NCBI GenBank assembly: GCA_964540205.1
Contig: CAZIMJ010000124.1
Span: forward strand, 1-14,101
Direction of reading: 5' to 3'
DNA from: WTAW01 sp964540205
Lineage (GTDB): Bacteria > Acidobacteriota > Aminicenantia > Aminicenantales > Aminicenantaceae
DNA length: 14,101 nucleotides
The notes under the pieces were generated by a model. That model saw nothing but the letters and a program-made list of their open reading frames with translations, had not been told where the DNA came from and searched no databases. Made by a program: the position numbers and the translations under genes. Every line of letters begins with the position of its first letter. The first letter of the stretch is position 1. Shown here piece after piece: positions 1 through 7,242 of the stretch.

Positions 1-118
1 CATCTCCCCTTGGGAGATGCGCCATGCCCGTCCAGCCCTTCTCACGGTTTTCTCCACCAAACAATTGGAACACTTAATAACGCAATGTGATTGTTGCCAT
101 CACGGTTTTGTATTTATG
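1..118 (-). repeat. Partial copy of structured intergenic repeat (inverted relative to 7243-7469)
   Basis: This stretch is the reverse complement of 7243-7359 with few changes. Positions 22-59 match without a mismatch, and roughly 94% of 22-107 matches by eye. The copy begins with a small perfect-arm hairpin at 1-19 (arms CATCTCCC and GGGAGATG) and ends at 98-118 with the CATCACGG-type terminus seen in the other copies. The window edge cuts it, so its other half lies outside. It has no convincing coding content. The element ends about 37 bases before the lipoprotein gene at 156, so it may supply part of that gene's upstream region. Confidence 0.8.
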
Positions 119-155
119 TTTACTGAAAAGTATTATTTAATTCGAAGGAGGTTTT

Positions 156-1004
156 ATGAAAAAACATACGCTGCTCTATCTCGGTTTTATTGGCATTTTC
201 CTGATAAGCTGTGGGCCGGGAGGTTCAGACAAACCAGCTTCTGAGACAGCAGAAAGTTCTCTTGAGGCTCATTTTGCGAAACAGGTGAAGGTCTTTGGCA
301 TCCTTGTGGTTGCCATGAACACAGTGGCGGATGAGAAGCTGCTCCATGCAGCCAATATGATGGCCGAGTATTTGGATAATGATGAAGATGGGACGCCAGA
401 AAATCCCAAAGTGCTAGAGGCACTTGTGAGCCAAAATACCATTCTTGTGATGGCCAAGGATGAGGATGAATTGCGGGCAATAGGCAGGCGCACTCTACCC
501 CGAGGCGCTAAACAATCACTCTATGATTATGAGACCCGCCCTGGCGCTGCAGAGCGGGGTGTGTTCGACGCAGCCATCGAGGAGATCATCCATCCCATAA
601 CCCATGTCGGATATGCCACAACTTACCCTGACATCTTCGGTACAGAGCCCGGATCTGAAGTGGCCGAGATCATGGATGTGGCCAGAGGCGGACACTTCGA
701 GCAGGTTCCGGAAAAATACCCTGACAATGCTTGGTATACTTATTACGATGAGACATGTGAGTACGAGTGTCAGATCACAGAGTATATCTATTGGGCTCTC
801 ACGTCCATCCTTGGTGCTCAGGATTTTCCAGGGAGGCTGGAACAGATCCAGGACGAGTGGAGATACAACACAGAAGAGAAGGTCACCGCCGGAGATCCCA
901 AGATCTATTCCCTGTTGACCGATCCTCAGTACAAACTCCCGACTGTACTTCCAGATGGTATCTACAAGGCTGAATCCTTTACGATCGAAGAATATAAACA
1001 GTGA
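156..1004 (+). CDS. Predicted lipoprotein of unknown function with a DxDxDG segment and conserved-looking His/Cys motifs
   Basis: The 282-residue product starts with a lipoprotein signal: KK, a hydrophobic run (residues 5-17) and a lipobox ending at Cys19 (LISC). Sorting rules do not say whether it ends in the inner or outer membrane. AAGGAGG at 145-151 fixes the ATG at 156. The mature part has an acidic calcium-loop-like DNDEDG at 74-79, without the usual acidic residue at loop position 12. It also has EEIIHPITH at 142-150, with two histidines four apart, a Cys pair CEYEC at 201-205, and an aromatic stretch YIYWALTSILG at 210-220. These look like family signatures and could bind metal, but I cannot name the family. 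The EEIIH stretch is not a canonical HExxH zinc-protease motif. The gene heads a possible operon with the next two genes, after an 84-base gap. Confidence 0.85.
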   Translation: MKKHTLLYLGFIGIFLISCGPGGSDKPASETAESSLEAHFAKQVKVFGILVVAMNTVADEKLLHAANMMAEYLDNDEDGTPENPKVLEALVSQNTILVMAKDEDELRAIGRRTLPRGAKQSLYDYETRPGAAERGVFDAAIEEIIHPITHVGYATTYPDIFGTEPGSEVAEIMDVARGGHFEQVPEKYPDNAWYTYYDETCEYECQITEYIYWALTSILGAQDFPGRLEQIQDEWRYNTEEKVTAGDPKIYSLLTDPQYKLPTVLPDGIYKAESFTIEEYKQ

Positions 1005-1088
1005 GAGGGCAATTCGTTTGACTTTAACATTTCCATCAAAAATAATAAAGATTGAGTAAGGTCTCTAGGGATATTTATAGGAGATATT

Positions 1089-1352
1089 GTGGACGTACAC
1101 AGGATAAGGAAAGCGAAGCGGCTCTACGACAAGTCGCGTTTTCACATATTTCTTGAGGTGGAAAAAAATCGATGGCTAGAGATCGAATCCCTGAGCGATG
1201 TGACGTATGATTCGATCCAGAAGTTCTTAGAAAGTGAAAAAGAGACAGGAATCAGAGTGGTTGGTTTTACGGACCAGAATTTTCAGTGGGGGACCATCAA
1301 GGAATGGGAACATTCGGGGATTATTAAAGATTTAAAGTTAAAGACAGGATAA
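1089..1352 (+). CDS. Small hypothetical protein, 87 residues
   Basis: This is a short, charged, probably cytoplasmic protein with no signal peptide or membrane segment. The start is GTG at 1089, preceded by AGGAGA at 1079-1084 five bases upstream, which supports translation. A basic N-terminus (RIRKAKRLYDK) is followed by what could be two short alpha/beta units: FHIFLEVEKNRWLEIESL, then a helix-like KFLESEKETG and a strand-like IRVVGFT. It lies 24 bases before the aldo/keto reductase on the same strand, so the two are probably co-transcribed. I do not recognise the family. The good ribosome binding site and tight spacing favour a real gene. Confidence 0.65.
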   Translation: MDVHRIRKAKRLYDKSRFHIFLEVEKNRWLEIESLSDVTYDSIQKFLESEKETGIRVVGFTDQNFQWGTIKEWEHSGIIKDLKLKTG

Positions 1353-1376
1353 AAAAAACTTAACGGAGGATAAATA

Positions 1377-2414
1377 ATGGAATATCGGAATTTAGGACGA
1401 ACAGGCGTGCAGGTTTCGCCCCTGTGTTTTGGAACGGACTGCTTTGCTGATCCAGTGCCGGAAAAAGAATGTGCAGCGATGATGAATCATGCAATTGAGG
1501 CGGGATTCAACCTCTTCGACACAGGAGATTCTTACGCAGAGGGAGAAGGTGAGAGGATTATCGGCCGAACATTGAAAGATAATGGATTGCGTCACTCAGT
1601 GTTGATCGCCACAAAGTGTGACCACGGACAGCGCCGCCCTGGATTGACGCTGGATGAATTTGTCCCTGAACTCGGTGCGAACCAGAGCGGACCGACACGT
1701 TTGAACATGGTTCGAGCGGTTGAAGGGTCTTTGAAGCGTTTTCAGACAGACTATATCGACCTCTATCAGATCCACCGGCAGGATTTGGAAGTGCACATCG
1801 AAGAGACGTTGAGTACAGTGACAGATTTGGTGCGTGCAGGGAAGATCCGCTACGTGGGTCTTTCGACACATCCCGCGTGGGCCGTGATGGAAGCGATCCT
1901 TCTCAGTGAATTTAAGGGGTATGTGCGCATTGCGACCGAACAGCCGCCATACAATCTTTTAGACCGTCGCATTGAGAATGAATTACTCCCCATGGCCAAA
2001 AAGTTCGGCTTGGGAATCATCACCTGGTCACCCCTTGCTATGGGGATTTTGGCGGGAGTGTATGATAAAGAAGACGAATATCCCCCTGATTCACGGGCCG
2101 CATTACGCGGAGGGTTTTATGCAGACCGGGTAACGGCAAAAGGCATCGAAGTGGGGAAAAAGTTTTCCAAGTTGGCCAGAGAGGCCGGCCTCACGCCTGC
2201 TCAATTGGGAATTCTCTGGTGCAAAGACCAGCCGGGCATCACTGCTCCACTAGTCGGTCCTGAGACTATGGAGCATCTTGAGGATTTGATCCCGGTGTTG
2301 GAAATGACCCTGTCTGATGAATTGCGGGAAGCCTGCGACAATCTCGTCCCTCCAGGCAGCAATGTGGCGAATTTCCACAATACAGCCGGCTGGATGAAGG
2401 CTCAGATTATTTAA
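1377..2414 (+). CDS. Aldo/keto reductase, intact
   Basis: NAD(P)H-dependent oxidoreductase of the aldo/keto reductase superfamily (TIM barrel, cytoplasmic), 345 residues, a normal length. The N-terminus MEYRNLGRTG with VSPLCFGT is typical. The catalytic tetrad is visible as Asp48 and Tyr53 (FDTGDSYAEGEGERIIG), Lys80 (IATK) and His133 (DLYQIHRQD). The C-terminal part has the TPAQLGILW helix and the cofactor-side loop seen in this family. GGAGG at 1365-1369 supports the ATG at 1377. The substrate cannot be read from sequence; sugar or small aldehyde reduction is typical of the wider group. A damaged paralogue lies at 8832-9280 with about 82% identity over the last 100 residues. The gene's last 8 bases overlap the end of the oppositely oriented glycosidase-like gene. 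Confidence 0.93.
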   Translation: MEYRNLGRTGVQVSPLCFGTDCFADPVPEKECAAMMNHAIEAGFNLFDTGDSYAEGEGERIIGRTLKDNGLRHSVLIATKCDHGQRRPGLTLDEFVPELGANQSGPTRLNMVRAVEGSLKRFQTDYIDLYQIHRQDLEVHIEETLSTVTDLVRAGKIRYVGLSTHPAWAVMEAILLSEFKGYVRIATEQPPYNLLDRRIENELLPMAKKFGLGIITWSPLAMGILAGVYDKEDEYPPDSRAALRGGFYADRVTAKGIEVGKKFSKLAREAGLTPAQLGILWCKDQPGITAPLVGPETMEHLEDLIPVLEMTLSDELREACDNLVPPGSNVANFHNTAGWMKAQII

Positions 2415-3306
2415 CAGGGACCCATTTCATCTTGGCAAGCCTGATGCCGTCGTAGTCCGGATTCAGGGCTGTCAGATAGAAATTCGGGCCATCTTTAATG
2501 ATTTTCACAACTTCGTAGGGCAGGCTGCTGACAAGATACTCATCGGAATCCACTCCAAAATCCAACGGATTCTGGGATCTGTAAATGGCAGTCGCATAGT
2601 CGTCACTGCCTTTGATGGGATGGGCACGGAAAAAATAAAACGCAAAATCGTGAGGGAGGTAGTACGCGAAAGCACATTCTGCAGATGCAGGCCCGTCTCC
2701 TCCAATCCCTCCCGATGAAACCACGACCGAATCTCCCCAGTTTATAAGGTCGGTTGAAGTCCGGCAATAGATGGCGTCTTTCTCTTCTGGGACACCAGTG
2801 TAATAGATATAATACTTATTCCGGTAGGCCATCACCATAGGATCTCGGCTACCTGTACCAGGTTTTTCTGAGAATAATCCGGTGAGGCCGTCGGCATTCA
2901 GGTGTCGGGCAAAAGTTTTTCCATCCCAGCTTTTAGCCAGGCAGATATTGATCCAATCCCCGTAATACATATAGTAGACATCCTCTTTCCGGAGAACATA
3001 GGGCGCTTGAAGCCCTCCTTCAGTCTCTCCAAGATTTGGGTCTGCTTCCATGGCGATCCCCATAGGGCGCCAGTCTTTGTCTGTTAATCTATCGCCTTCC
3101 CAGTGGTAGAACAGCCGGGTTTTCCCCCCGCACCCCGTGTATCGGACACAGGACCACAACTGCCACGTTCCGTCAGCGGCTTGCCAGATGCCAAAATCCA
3201 GGGGCTCCTGACGATCTGTCTGGTATTTTCCTAGATCCGGGTTTCCGGCGATCTGCCACCAATCTCCGATAACTTCGGGAATCCAAGCCTTGGGATCTTC
3301 TGTCAT
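2407..3306 (-). CDS. Five-bladed beta-propeller protein, glycoside hydrolase family 43/32-like
   Basis: The 299-residue product has the repeated blade patterns of the GH43/GH32/GH62/GH130-type propeller fold: DFGIWQAADGTWQLW (37-51), QAPYVLRKEDVYYMYYG (100-116), RDPMVMAYRNKYYIYYTG (154-171) and CRTSTDLINWG (181-191). Plausible acidic site residues are Asp37, Asp155 in RDP and Glu210 in SAEC, by analogy with the Asp/Asp/Glu arrangement of GH43; this assignment is inferred. There is no signal peptide, so it probably acts in the cytoplasm on imported saccharides, or is a non-catalytic propeller. AGGAGAT at 3311-3317 sets the ATG at 3306. It converges on the aldo/keto reductase gene with an 8-base overlap of the two 3' ends. 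Family membership is fairly sure; substrate is unknown. Confidence 0.8.
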   Translation of the reverse strand: MTEDPKAWIPEVIGDWWQIAGNPDLGKYQTDRQEPLDFGIWQAADGTWQLWSCVRYTGCGGKTRLFYHWEGDRLTDKDWRPMGIAMEADPNLGETEGGLQAPYVLRKEDVYYMYYGDWINICLAKSWDGKTFARHLNADGLTGLFSEKPGTGSRDPMVMAYRNKYYIYYTGVPEEKDAIYCRTSTDLINWGDSVVVSSGGIGGDGPASAECAFAYYLPHDFAFYFFRAHPIKGSDDYATAIYRSQNPLDFGVDSDEYLVSSLPYEVVKIIKDGPNFYLTALNPDYDGIRLAKMKWVPVK

Positions 3307-3333
3307 TGTTATCTCCTCATCGACTCTAAACTA

Positions 3334-3348
3334 GCGATGAATATCAAG
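3334..3348 (-). promoter_or_regulatory. Motif CTTGATATTCATCGC in the leader of the glycosidase-like gene
   Basis: Read on the reverse strand, this 15-mer lies 28 bases upstream of the ATG at 3306. The same sequence with one extra T (CTTGATATTCTATCGC) occurs at 11302-11317 in the leader of the CocE-like hydrolase, also on the reverse strand. Here it is framed by CTAGC/GCTAG arms (3331-3335 and 3348-3352, one base shared with the motif), so it could also be the loop of a leader hairpin. It may be an operator or RNA element common to both genes. No regulator is visible in the window. Confidence 0.35.
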
Positions 3349-3382
3349 CTAGAGTGAAGTTAACTTGCCATAAGCGAATTTC

Positions 3383-3411
3383 ATAATACTAGGGATCTTC
3401 GTAAAATGCAA
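3383..3411 (-). promoter_or_regulatory. Candidate sigma70 promoter for the glycosidase-like gene
   Basis: On the reverse strand, TTGCAT (3411-3406) and TATTAT (3388-3383) are separated by 17 bases. The -10 matches the consensus at five of six positions and the -35 at three. Transcription would start near 3376, giving a leader of about 70 bases that contains the motif at 3334-3348 and the ribosome binding site. The weak -35 keeps confidence low. Confidence 0.35.
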
Positions 3412-3442
3412 AATGACTTCATACATACGGTTAGTTGAGGCA

Positions 3443-3505
3443 GGATTTCCAAAACCGTGATGAAGTGAATTCTCGAAATGTCATCAATCACGATTTTGGA
3501 AATGC
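3443..3505. repeat. Compact palindromic copy of the repeat termini
   Basis: Two inverted arms face each other across a 17-base spacer: ATTTCCAAAACCGTGATGA at 3445-3463, and TCATCAATCACG followed by ATTTTGGAAAT at 3481-3503. The arms resemble the ends of the 227-bp element at 7243-7469, whose right end reads CATCACGGATTTGGAAATGC. This copy therefore looks like the two ends of that element without its interior. It sits between the divergent glycosidase-like and TonB receptor genes, just upstream of the candidate receptor promoter. Transcribed, it would fold into a strong hairpin. Confidence 0.65.
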
Positions 3506-3525
3506 TTCCGTCACGTAATCGAATG

Positions 3526-3554
3526 TTGACAAAAGCCAATAATTTTGCTAAAAA
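3526..3554 (+). promoter_or_regulatory. Candidate sigma70 promoter for the TonB-dependent receptor
   Basis: A perfect -35 TTGACA (3526-3531) is followed after 17 bases by TAAAAA (3549-3554), which matches the -10 consensus at four of six positions. The predicted start near 3561 would leave a leader of about 107 bases before the ATG at 3668, long enough for post-transcriptional control. Confidence 0.45.
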
Positions 3555-3593
3555 ATTAGACTTTAATCTCCGAGCTTTTGGCCTAAAGCCGCT

Positions 3594-3660
3594 GAGGTCA
3601 TGGTTAAAAGCCGATAGGGTGGGGCTGGAAACGGCGTTGCCTCCCGTGTTTGGAAAGGAG
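3594..3660 (+). promoter_or_regulatory. Leader with mutually exclusive pairings around the receptor ribosome binding site
   Basis: In the predicted leader, CTCC at 3641-3644 can pair with GGAG of the ribosome binding site (3657-3660). The overlapping CCTC at 3640-3643 can instead pair with GAGG at 3594-3597, closing a domain that contains GCCG (3610-3613) and CGGC (3632-3635). That is the layout of a translational switch. The stems are only four base pairs and I do not recognise a known riboswitch; conserved cobalamin-riboswitch features were not found. Chance pairing is quite possible. Confidence 0.2.
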
Positions 3661-3667
3661 AATGGTT

Positions 3668-5593
3668 ATGAAAAAATCTTTTGTGTTATTTGCTTTATCG
3701 TTCGCTTTATTACTCCTCGTCTCTAATCCTTTTATCCATGCACAAAACGAACAGACACAGGAAGAGAAAGAGAAATCCGATAAGCCTTCCAGGATCACTG
3801 AAGAGATCTTAGTCGTCGCCGAAGCACCTAAAGACCTTCCCATTTCAACAGTCACGCGTTTGGATTCCACAACATTTGAGCGGAATAGACCCGTCGATCT
3901 TTCTGAAGGGATCAAGTTTGCCCCCGGAGTGTATGTCACCGTGGGCAGTAAATATGAGTACTACCTCAAGCTCCGAGGTTTGGATTCACGGAGGATCGTA
4001 CTTTTGGTCGACGGTATTCCCGTTTATGAGCCCTTTTTCAGTTCCTTCGACCTAAAAACTGTAGCTGCAGGAGGGATCGATTCCATACAGATAACCAAGG
4101 GGCCTTCCTCTGTCCTTTACGGACCCAACACACTGGGCGGTATCGTCAATGTCATCACACGACGGCCCGGCGCCGGCTCGGAGTTATCGCTGAATGCTTC
4201 CTACGGAGACAATAACACGCGGAGCCTCCTCTTGGATACCAATCATCAGTGGAACCGTCTTGGATTTGCCGGAACATTGCAGTACCAGAATTCCGATGCA
4301 TTCGTCTATCCTGATGAGGGCTTGGGAAATACAGATCGGATGAACAGCGATTACGAAAGAACGAATCTCAATTTCAAGCTATACTACACTCCCTCTGACC
4401 GGACTGAGATTCTGTTCAACACGGGCCTCTATTTTTCAAAGTACGGATTGCCTCCTGAACTAGGCAGTGACAGGCCACGTTATTGGCGTTTTAAGAATTG
4501 GGATCGTTATTCTTTTAATGCCGGAGGCTATACGGCCATGGGAGACAATTCAACACTTCACTTCAGGACCTTTTATGTTCAGTACAATAATACACTTGAT
4601 GCGTATATAGACCAATCGATAACGGAGCTGGATTTCGTAAGTACGTATGACAATTCTGTATATGGCCTCTATGGTCTTTGGGATTTTCGTATCGCGCCAT
4701 CCCATACGCTGAAAACAAGTCTCTCATTAATGAAAGATATTGCCCGCACTCAGGATGATGTGTCTGAACCCTGGGAAAAATATGATCAGGGGAGTATCTC
4801 GCTGGGAATCGAGGATCATTTTTCGTTTGCTGAAAAGTGGAAACTGATTGCGGGATTGAGTTTGGATTATATAGATAAATTCGAGGGAGCGAACACATCA
4901 AAGCTAAATCCTCTCATCGGAGTCAAATTCTCTCCGATCAATCCTTTATCACTCCATCTGTCCTTTTCTCGAAAATCAAGGTTTCCATCTATGCGTTCCA
5001 TGTATTCCAGTACATCGGGGAATCCGGACCTTTTGAGTGAGACAGGAAACATAGGGGAATTTGGCTTTACCTACAGTAAAGATTTCTATTGCACTGGCTC
5101 TGTGTTCTTCAATAGGTTTAAGAACTTGATCGACAGTGTAAGGCTTCCTGACCGGACGCGCCGATATTTCAACGTGGGCGAAGCATATATCAATGGGCTG
5201 GAGATGCAACTACAGAAATCCCTGCAGTGGATGAGTGCAACGATCAATTACACTTATCTGGACCACAAGAATGTCACGGACGATCGGCCTCTCGATGCGC
5301 TGCCGAACCACACTCTCAATTTTGATTGGGTCTTGTATCCGGCGAAAAATTTTCGTGTCAGTTTTCTTGGAATGATCGCTTCCTCGTCATCCTGGTATGA
5401 TTTTAACTCGGATGAACTTTTGGACATTCCTTCCTTTGCGAGTTTGGATATTATTGCGTCTTATCGTTTGGGGGCTGTGGAGCCTTACATCAAGGCCAGC
5501 AATATCTTTGACGAATTCTACTATACAGAGCCCGGATATCCCTGGCGAGGGCGCTACTTTGAATTTGGAATTCGAGTGGACGTACTTCGCTAA
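3668..5593 (+). CDS. TonB-dependent outer-membrane receptor
   Basis: A 641-residue outer-membrane active-transport receptor. The signal peptide spans residues 1-25 and probably ends at IHA|QN. A TonB-box-like EEILVVAE follows at 45-52, then a plug domain at about 55-166 with typical LRGLDSRRIVLLVDGIPVY, ITKGPSSVLYGPNTLGGIVNVITRRPG and related motifs. The rest is a 22-strand-type barrel with alternating aromatic strands, ending YFEFGIRVDVLR. The last residue is Arg rather than the usual terminal Phe. I chose the ATG at 3668 because AAAGGAG (3654-3660) lies seven bases upstream and the signal peptide starts there; the upstream TTG at 3650 and ATG at 3662 are badly placed. The substrate is unknown: the size and plug are compatible with a vitamin B12-, metal-chelate- or siderophore-type receptor. 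The convergent neighbours are mobB and a small membrane protein. Confidence 0.93.
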   Translation: MKKSFVLFALSFALLLLVSNPFIHAQNEQTQEEKEKSDKPSRITEEILVVAEAPKDLPISTVTRLDSTTFERNRPVDLSEGIKFAPGVYVTVGSKYEYYLKLRGLDSRRIVLLVDGIPVYEPFFSSFDLKTVAAGGIDSIQITKGPSSVLYGPNTLGGIVNVITRRPGAGSELSLNASYGDNNTRSLLLDTNHQWNRLGFAGTLQYQNSDAFVYPDEGLGNTDRMNSDYERTNLNFKLYYTPSDRTEILFNTGLYFSKYGLPPELGSDRPRYWRFKNWDRYSFNAGGYTAMGDNSTLHFRTFYVQYNNTLDAYIDQSITELDFVSTYDNSVYGLYGLWDFRIAPSHTLKTSLSLMKDIARTQDDVSEPWEKYDQGSISLGIEDHFSFAEKWKLIAGLSLDYIDKFEGANTSKLNPLIGVKFSPINPLSLHLSFSRKSRFPSMRSMYSSTSGNPDLLSETGNIGEFGFTYSKDFYCTGSVFFNRFKNLIDSVRLPDRTRRYFNVGEAYINGLEMQLQKSLQWMSATINYTYLDHKNVTDDRPLDALPNHTLNFDWVLYPAKNFRVSFLGMIASSSSWYDFNSDELLDIPSFASLDIIASYRLGAVEPYIKASNIFDEFYYTEPGYPWRGRYFEFGIRVDVLR

Positions 5594-5830
5594 AGCAAAA
5601 AATATTCAGTGATGGATTTGCTTAGTTCAGATTTTTAACGCCATTCCTTCGTCGCCCCCTCAGCCGGTTACGAAACTGCGCATATTCATCCCATGCGAAC
5701 ATAAACGATCGCTACATCAGAAGTACTCTATATCCAATTCCTTCTCGTGCTCAGACATCTCCACCGGCCGAATTAAATCGGTTCCCTCGGTGACGATTCG
5801 GAATGGCTAAATCTTCAATGGCGCTTCATC

Positions 5831-5871
5831 CATCCTGAATATTTTCTAGCTATATCTAAAAATTCAGAATG
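5831..5871. terminator. Terminator-like hairpin between convergent genes
   Basis: An imperfect stem lies between the end of the TonB receptor (5593) and the end of the membrane-protein gene (5884). CAT (5831-5833) pairs with ATG (5869-5871), CTGAAT (5835-5840) with ATTCAG (5862-5867), and TTTT (5842-5845) with AAAA (5858-5861), around a 12-base loop. The A/T content fits a bidirectional terminator, but there is no long U tract directly after the stem. The rest of the 5594-5883 gap shows no convincing gene, only a 26-codon reverse reading frame near 5622-5702. Confidence 0.4.
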
Positions 5872-5883
5872 GATTAGACTTAA

Positions 5884-6507
5884 TTAGCCGATGATTTGTG
5901 CCAGGATCCAGATAATAAAAACACTCACCATAGTCCCGGCGTAGATCCATTTGGGTTTTCTGTCGGCAAGTGCTCCGCTTGTGACTCCGAGCCTGAATCC
6001 CAGTGGTACAGCTATCGCGGCAAGAATGGCCGTCATTGAGCCGGCCACAAAAATGTGCCCGAGGACTTTGGACAATCCTCCACTCGTCCAGATCTCATAA
6101 CGAACGATGTAAGTGATAACAAGAGCAAAAAGCGCATTCCCCGTGTAAGCACTCAGTATACCTGTGAGGCTGCATTTGATCGCTGCGGTCTTTTCACTTT
6201 TGATTAGCGCAGAAGCCAAAACATCGAAGACTAAACCGAGCATAAAAATGCCGAGCAGGTGGCAATAGAAAGGAGCGGCATTGGCCAGCTTGAAGAGGAC
6301 TGCGATCACACCGATAACTGTTGATGAGCCGGGTTTGTTAACGATACCTCTGCCAACAGCCAGGATGAACAGGGCGATGACAGCCAGAAGCACAGAATAA
6401 TGAGGCACATCGCTTGCAGATAACACTTCTCCTGTCACTACCTCATTGATTCCCCAGAGTGAACCGAAAAGGATGAACCATAACCAATTCTTAGGATTTC
6501 TCATCAT
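5884..6507 (-). CDS. Small integral membrane protein, possibly ECF-transporter S-component-like
   Basis: A 207-residue, very hydrophobic protein with about six membrane segments (roughly 8-24, 38-55, 61-76, 84-101, 112-135, 148-172, with a last one at 184-205). The N-terminal WFILFGSLWGINEVVTGEVL and the GRGIVNKPGSSTVIGVIAVLFKLA stretch resemble small substrate-capture membrane proteins of the ECF type, but I cannot assign a family with certainty. Its start overlaps the mobB stop by four bases (6504-6507, ATGA), so the two are translationally coupled. That coupling suggests a shared role, perhaps membrane uptake of a metal or cofactor linked to molybdenum cofactor. No ATPase or T-component gene is present in the window. 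Confidence 0.8.
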   Translation of the reverse strand: MMRNPKNWLWFILFGSLWGINEVVTGEVLSASDVPHYSVLLAVIALFILAVGRGIVNKPGSSTVIGVIAVLFKLANAAPFYCHLLGIFMLGLVFDVLASALIKSEKTAAIKCSLTGILSAYTGNALFALVITYIVRYEIWTSGGLSKVLGHIFVAGSMTAILAAIAVPLGFRLGVTSGALADRKPKWIYAGTMVSVFIIWILAQIIG

Positions 6508-7157
6508 TTTTCTCCTTCCTTAAAAAGGGATACAGTGATACGCTCTGGATTCTCTGTAATTCCTTCCAATGATCCAACCATTCCCAGTATAGCATTAGTG
6601 AAGATCTTTTGGACAAAATCGTTCATGGGAACCGAATTCCCATCGACATGCAGGGCGATCGATGATTTTCGTTTTGTCACCGAGCCTTGGATAGTGTCGG
6701 CGATCTGATCGATTTGATCTGGCTGGAACACGGGTTTATCTGTTTCGACATCGAAATCAGAGACTACAGCAAAAAGCTCTTCCGGAAGGCTCTCGATCTT
6801 TTCGGAGATCCCTTTCTTGAGCACTTCGATTTTTTTGATCGTATTATCCCCTTTAAAACCTTCAACCAGAACGATATCGGGGCTCTCGAAGTGCTTAACA
6901 GCTATACTTTCAGGGTTGAGATGTTTTTGGTTGAGGCTGAGCACCGCTAATTGTTCCGGCGATGTCATGGCTACAGTGTCTGCACCCGCCTCGATGAAAT
7001 TCCAGGAGTCCTTTCCATCGGTATCGAGCTCGAATCCATGAGCACAGTGTTTGATGACAGCAACGGAATACCCTCTTTGTTTCAGCTCAGGAACCAGTTG
7101 CGTGATCAAGTGCGTTTTTCCCGTGTTGGAATATCCAACAAAAGCGAATATTTTCAT
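6504..7157 (-). CDS. mobB: MobB, molybdopterin-guanine dinucleotide biosynthesis adaptor GTPase, with C-terminal extension
   Basis: A 217-residue P-loop protein. The Walker A motif is GYSNTGKT at residues 8-15, and MobB-type motifs follow: IKHCAHGFELDTDGKDSW (35-52), AGAD (57-60) and a Walker-B-like DIVLVEGFK (94-102). MobB proteins bind GTP and assist MobA in attaching GMP to molybdopterin in the cytoplasm. The core family is about 160-175 residues. Here a tail (about 166-217, including MNDFVQKIFTNAILGMVGSLEG) adds a small domain that I think recurs in some MobB homologues. There is no clear ribosome binding site before 7157, but the N-terminus MKIFAFVG fits the family start exactly. A good promoter lies at 7195-7223. 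mobA and molybdoenzyme genes are not in the window. Confidence 0.9.
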   Translation of the reverse strand: MKIFAFVGYSNTGKTHLITQLVPELKQRGYSVAVIKHCAHGFELDTDGKDSWNFIEAGADTVAMTSPEQLAVLSLNQKHLNPESIAVKHFESPDIVLVEGFKGDNTIKKIEVLKKGISEKIESLPEELFAVVSDFDVETDKPVFQPDQIDQIADTIQGSVTKRKSSIALHVDGNSVPMNDFVQKIFTNAILGMVGSLEGITENPERITVSLFKEGEK

Positions 7158-7194
7158 CAGATTAGAATATTTTTACCGGATATTGTGAAAAAAT

Positions 7195-7223
7195 TGTATA
7201 TCACAGCCTAAATGACTTGTCAA
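7195..7223 (-). promoter_or_regulatory. Candidate sigma70 promoter of the mobB operon
   Basis: On the reverse strand, a perfect TTGACA (7223-7218) is followed after exactly 17 bases by TATACA (7200-7195), with TG two bases before the -10 (TGaTATACA). The predicted start, near 7188, gives a leader of about 30 bases before the ATG at 7157. This is the best-looking promoter in the window. It lies just outside the repeat element that starts at 7243. Confidence 0.55.
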
Positions 7224-7242
7224 ATTTACATGTATCATTTTA

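Noticed and set aside
108..136. Promoter for the lipoprotein gene (TTGTAT, 17 bases, TATTAT)
   Set aside because: The -10 is good but the -35 is weak, and the predicted start would fall almost on the ribosome binding site, leaving too short a leader.
17..244. Open frame of 75 codons across the left repeat and the start of the lipoprotein gene
   Set aside because: It mostly translates the repeat, overlaps the lipoprotein gene in another frame and has no ribosome binding site; a similar frame appears in the other repeat copy only because the DNA is repeated.
3560..3667. Cobalamin or other known riboswitch before the TonB receptor
   Set aside because: TTAAAAG and GGCTGG-like fragments are present, but the ordered conserved blocks of the cobalamin class are missing and I could not fit another known class.
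5622..5702. Reverse-strand 26-codon frame containing WDEYAQFRNRLRGRRRNG
   Set aside because: The basic peptide looks like it could be a transposase or ribosomal-type remnant, but it is too short, has no clear ribosome binding site and no recognisable motif.
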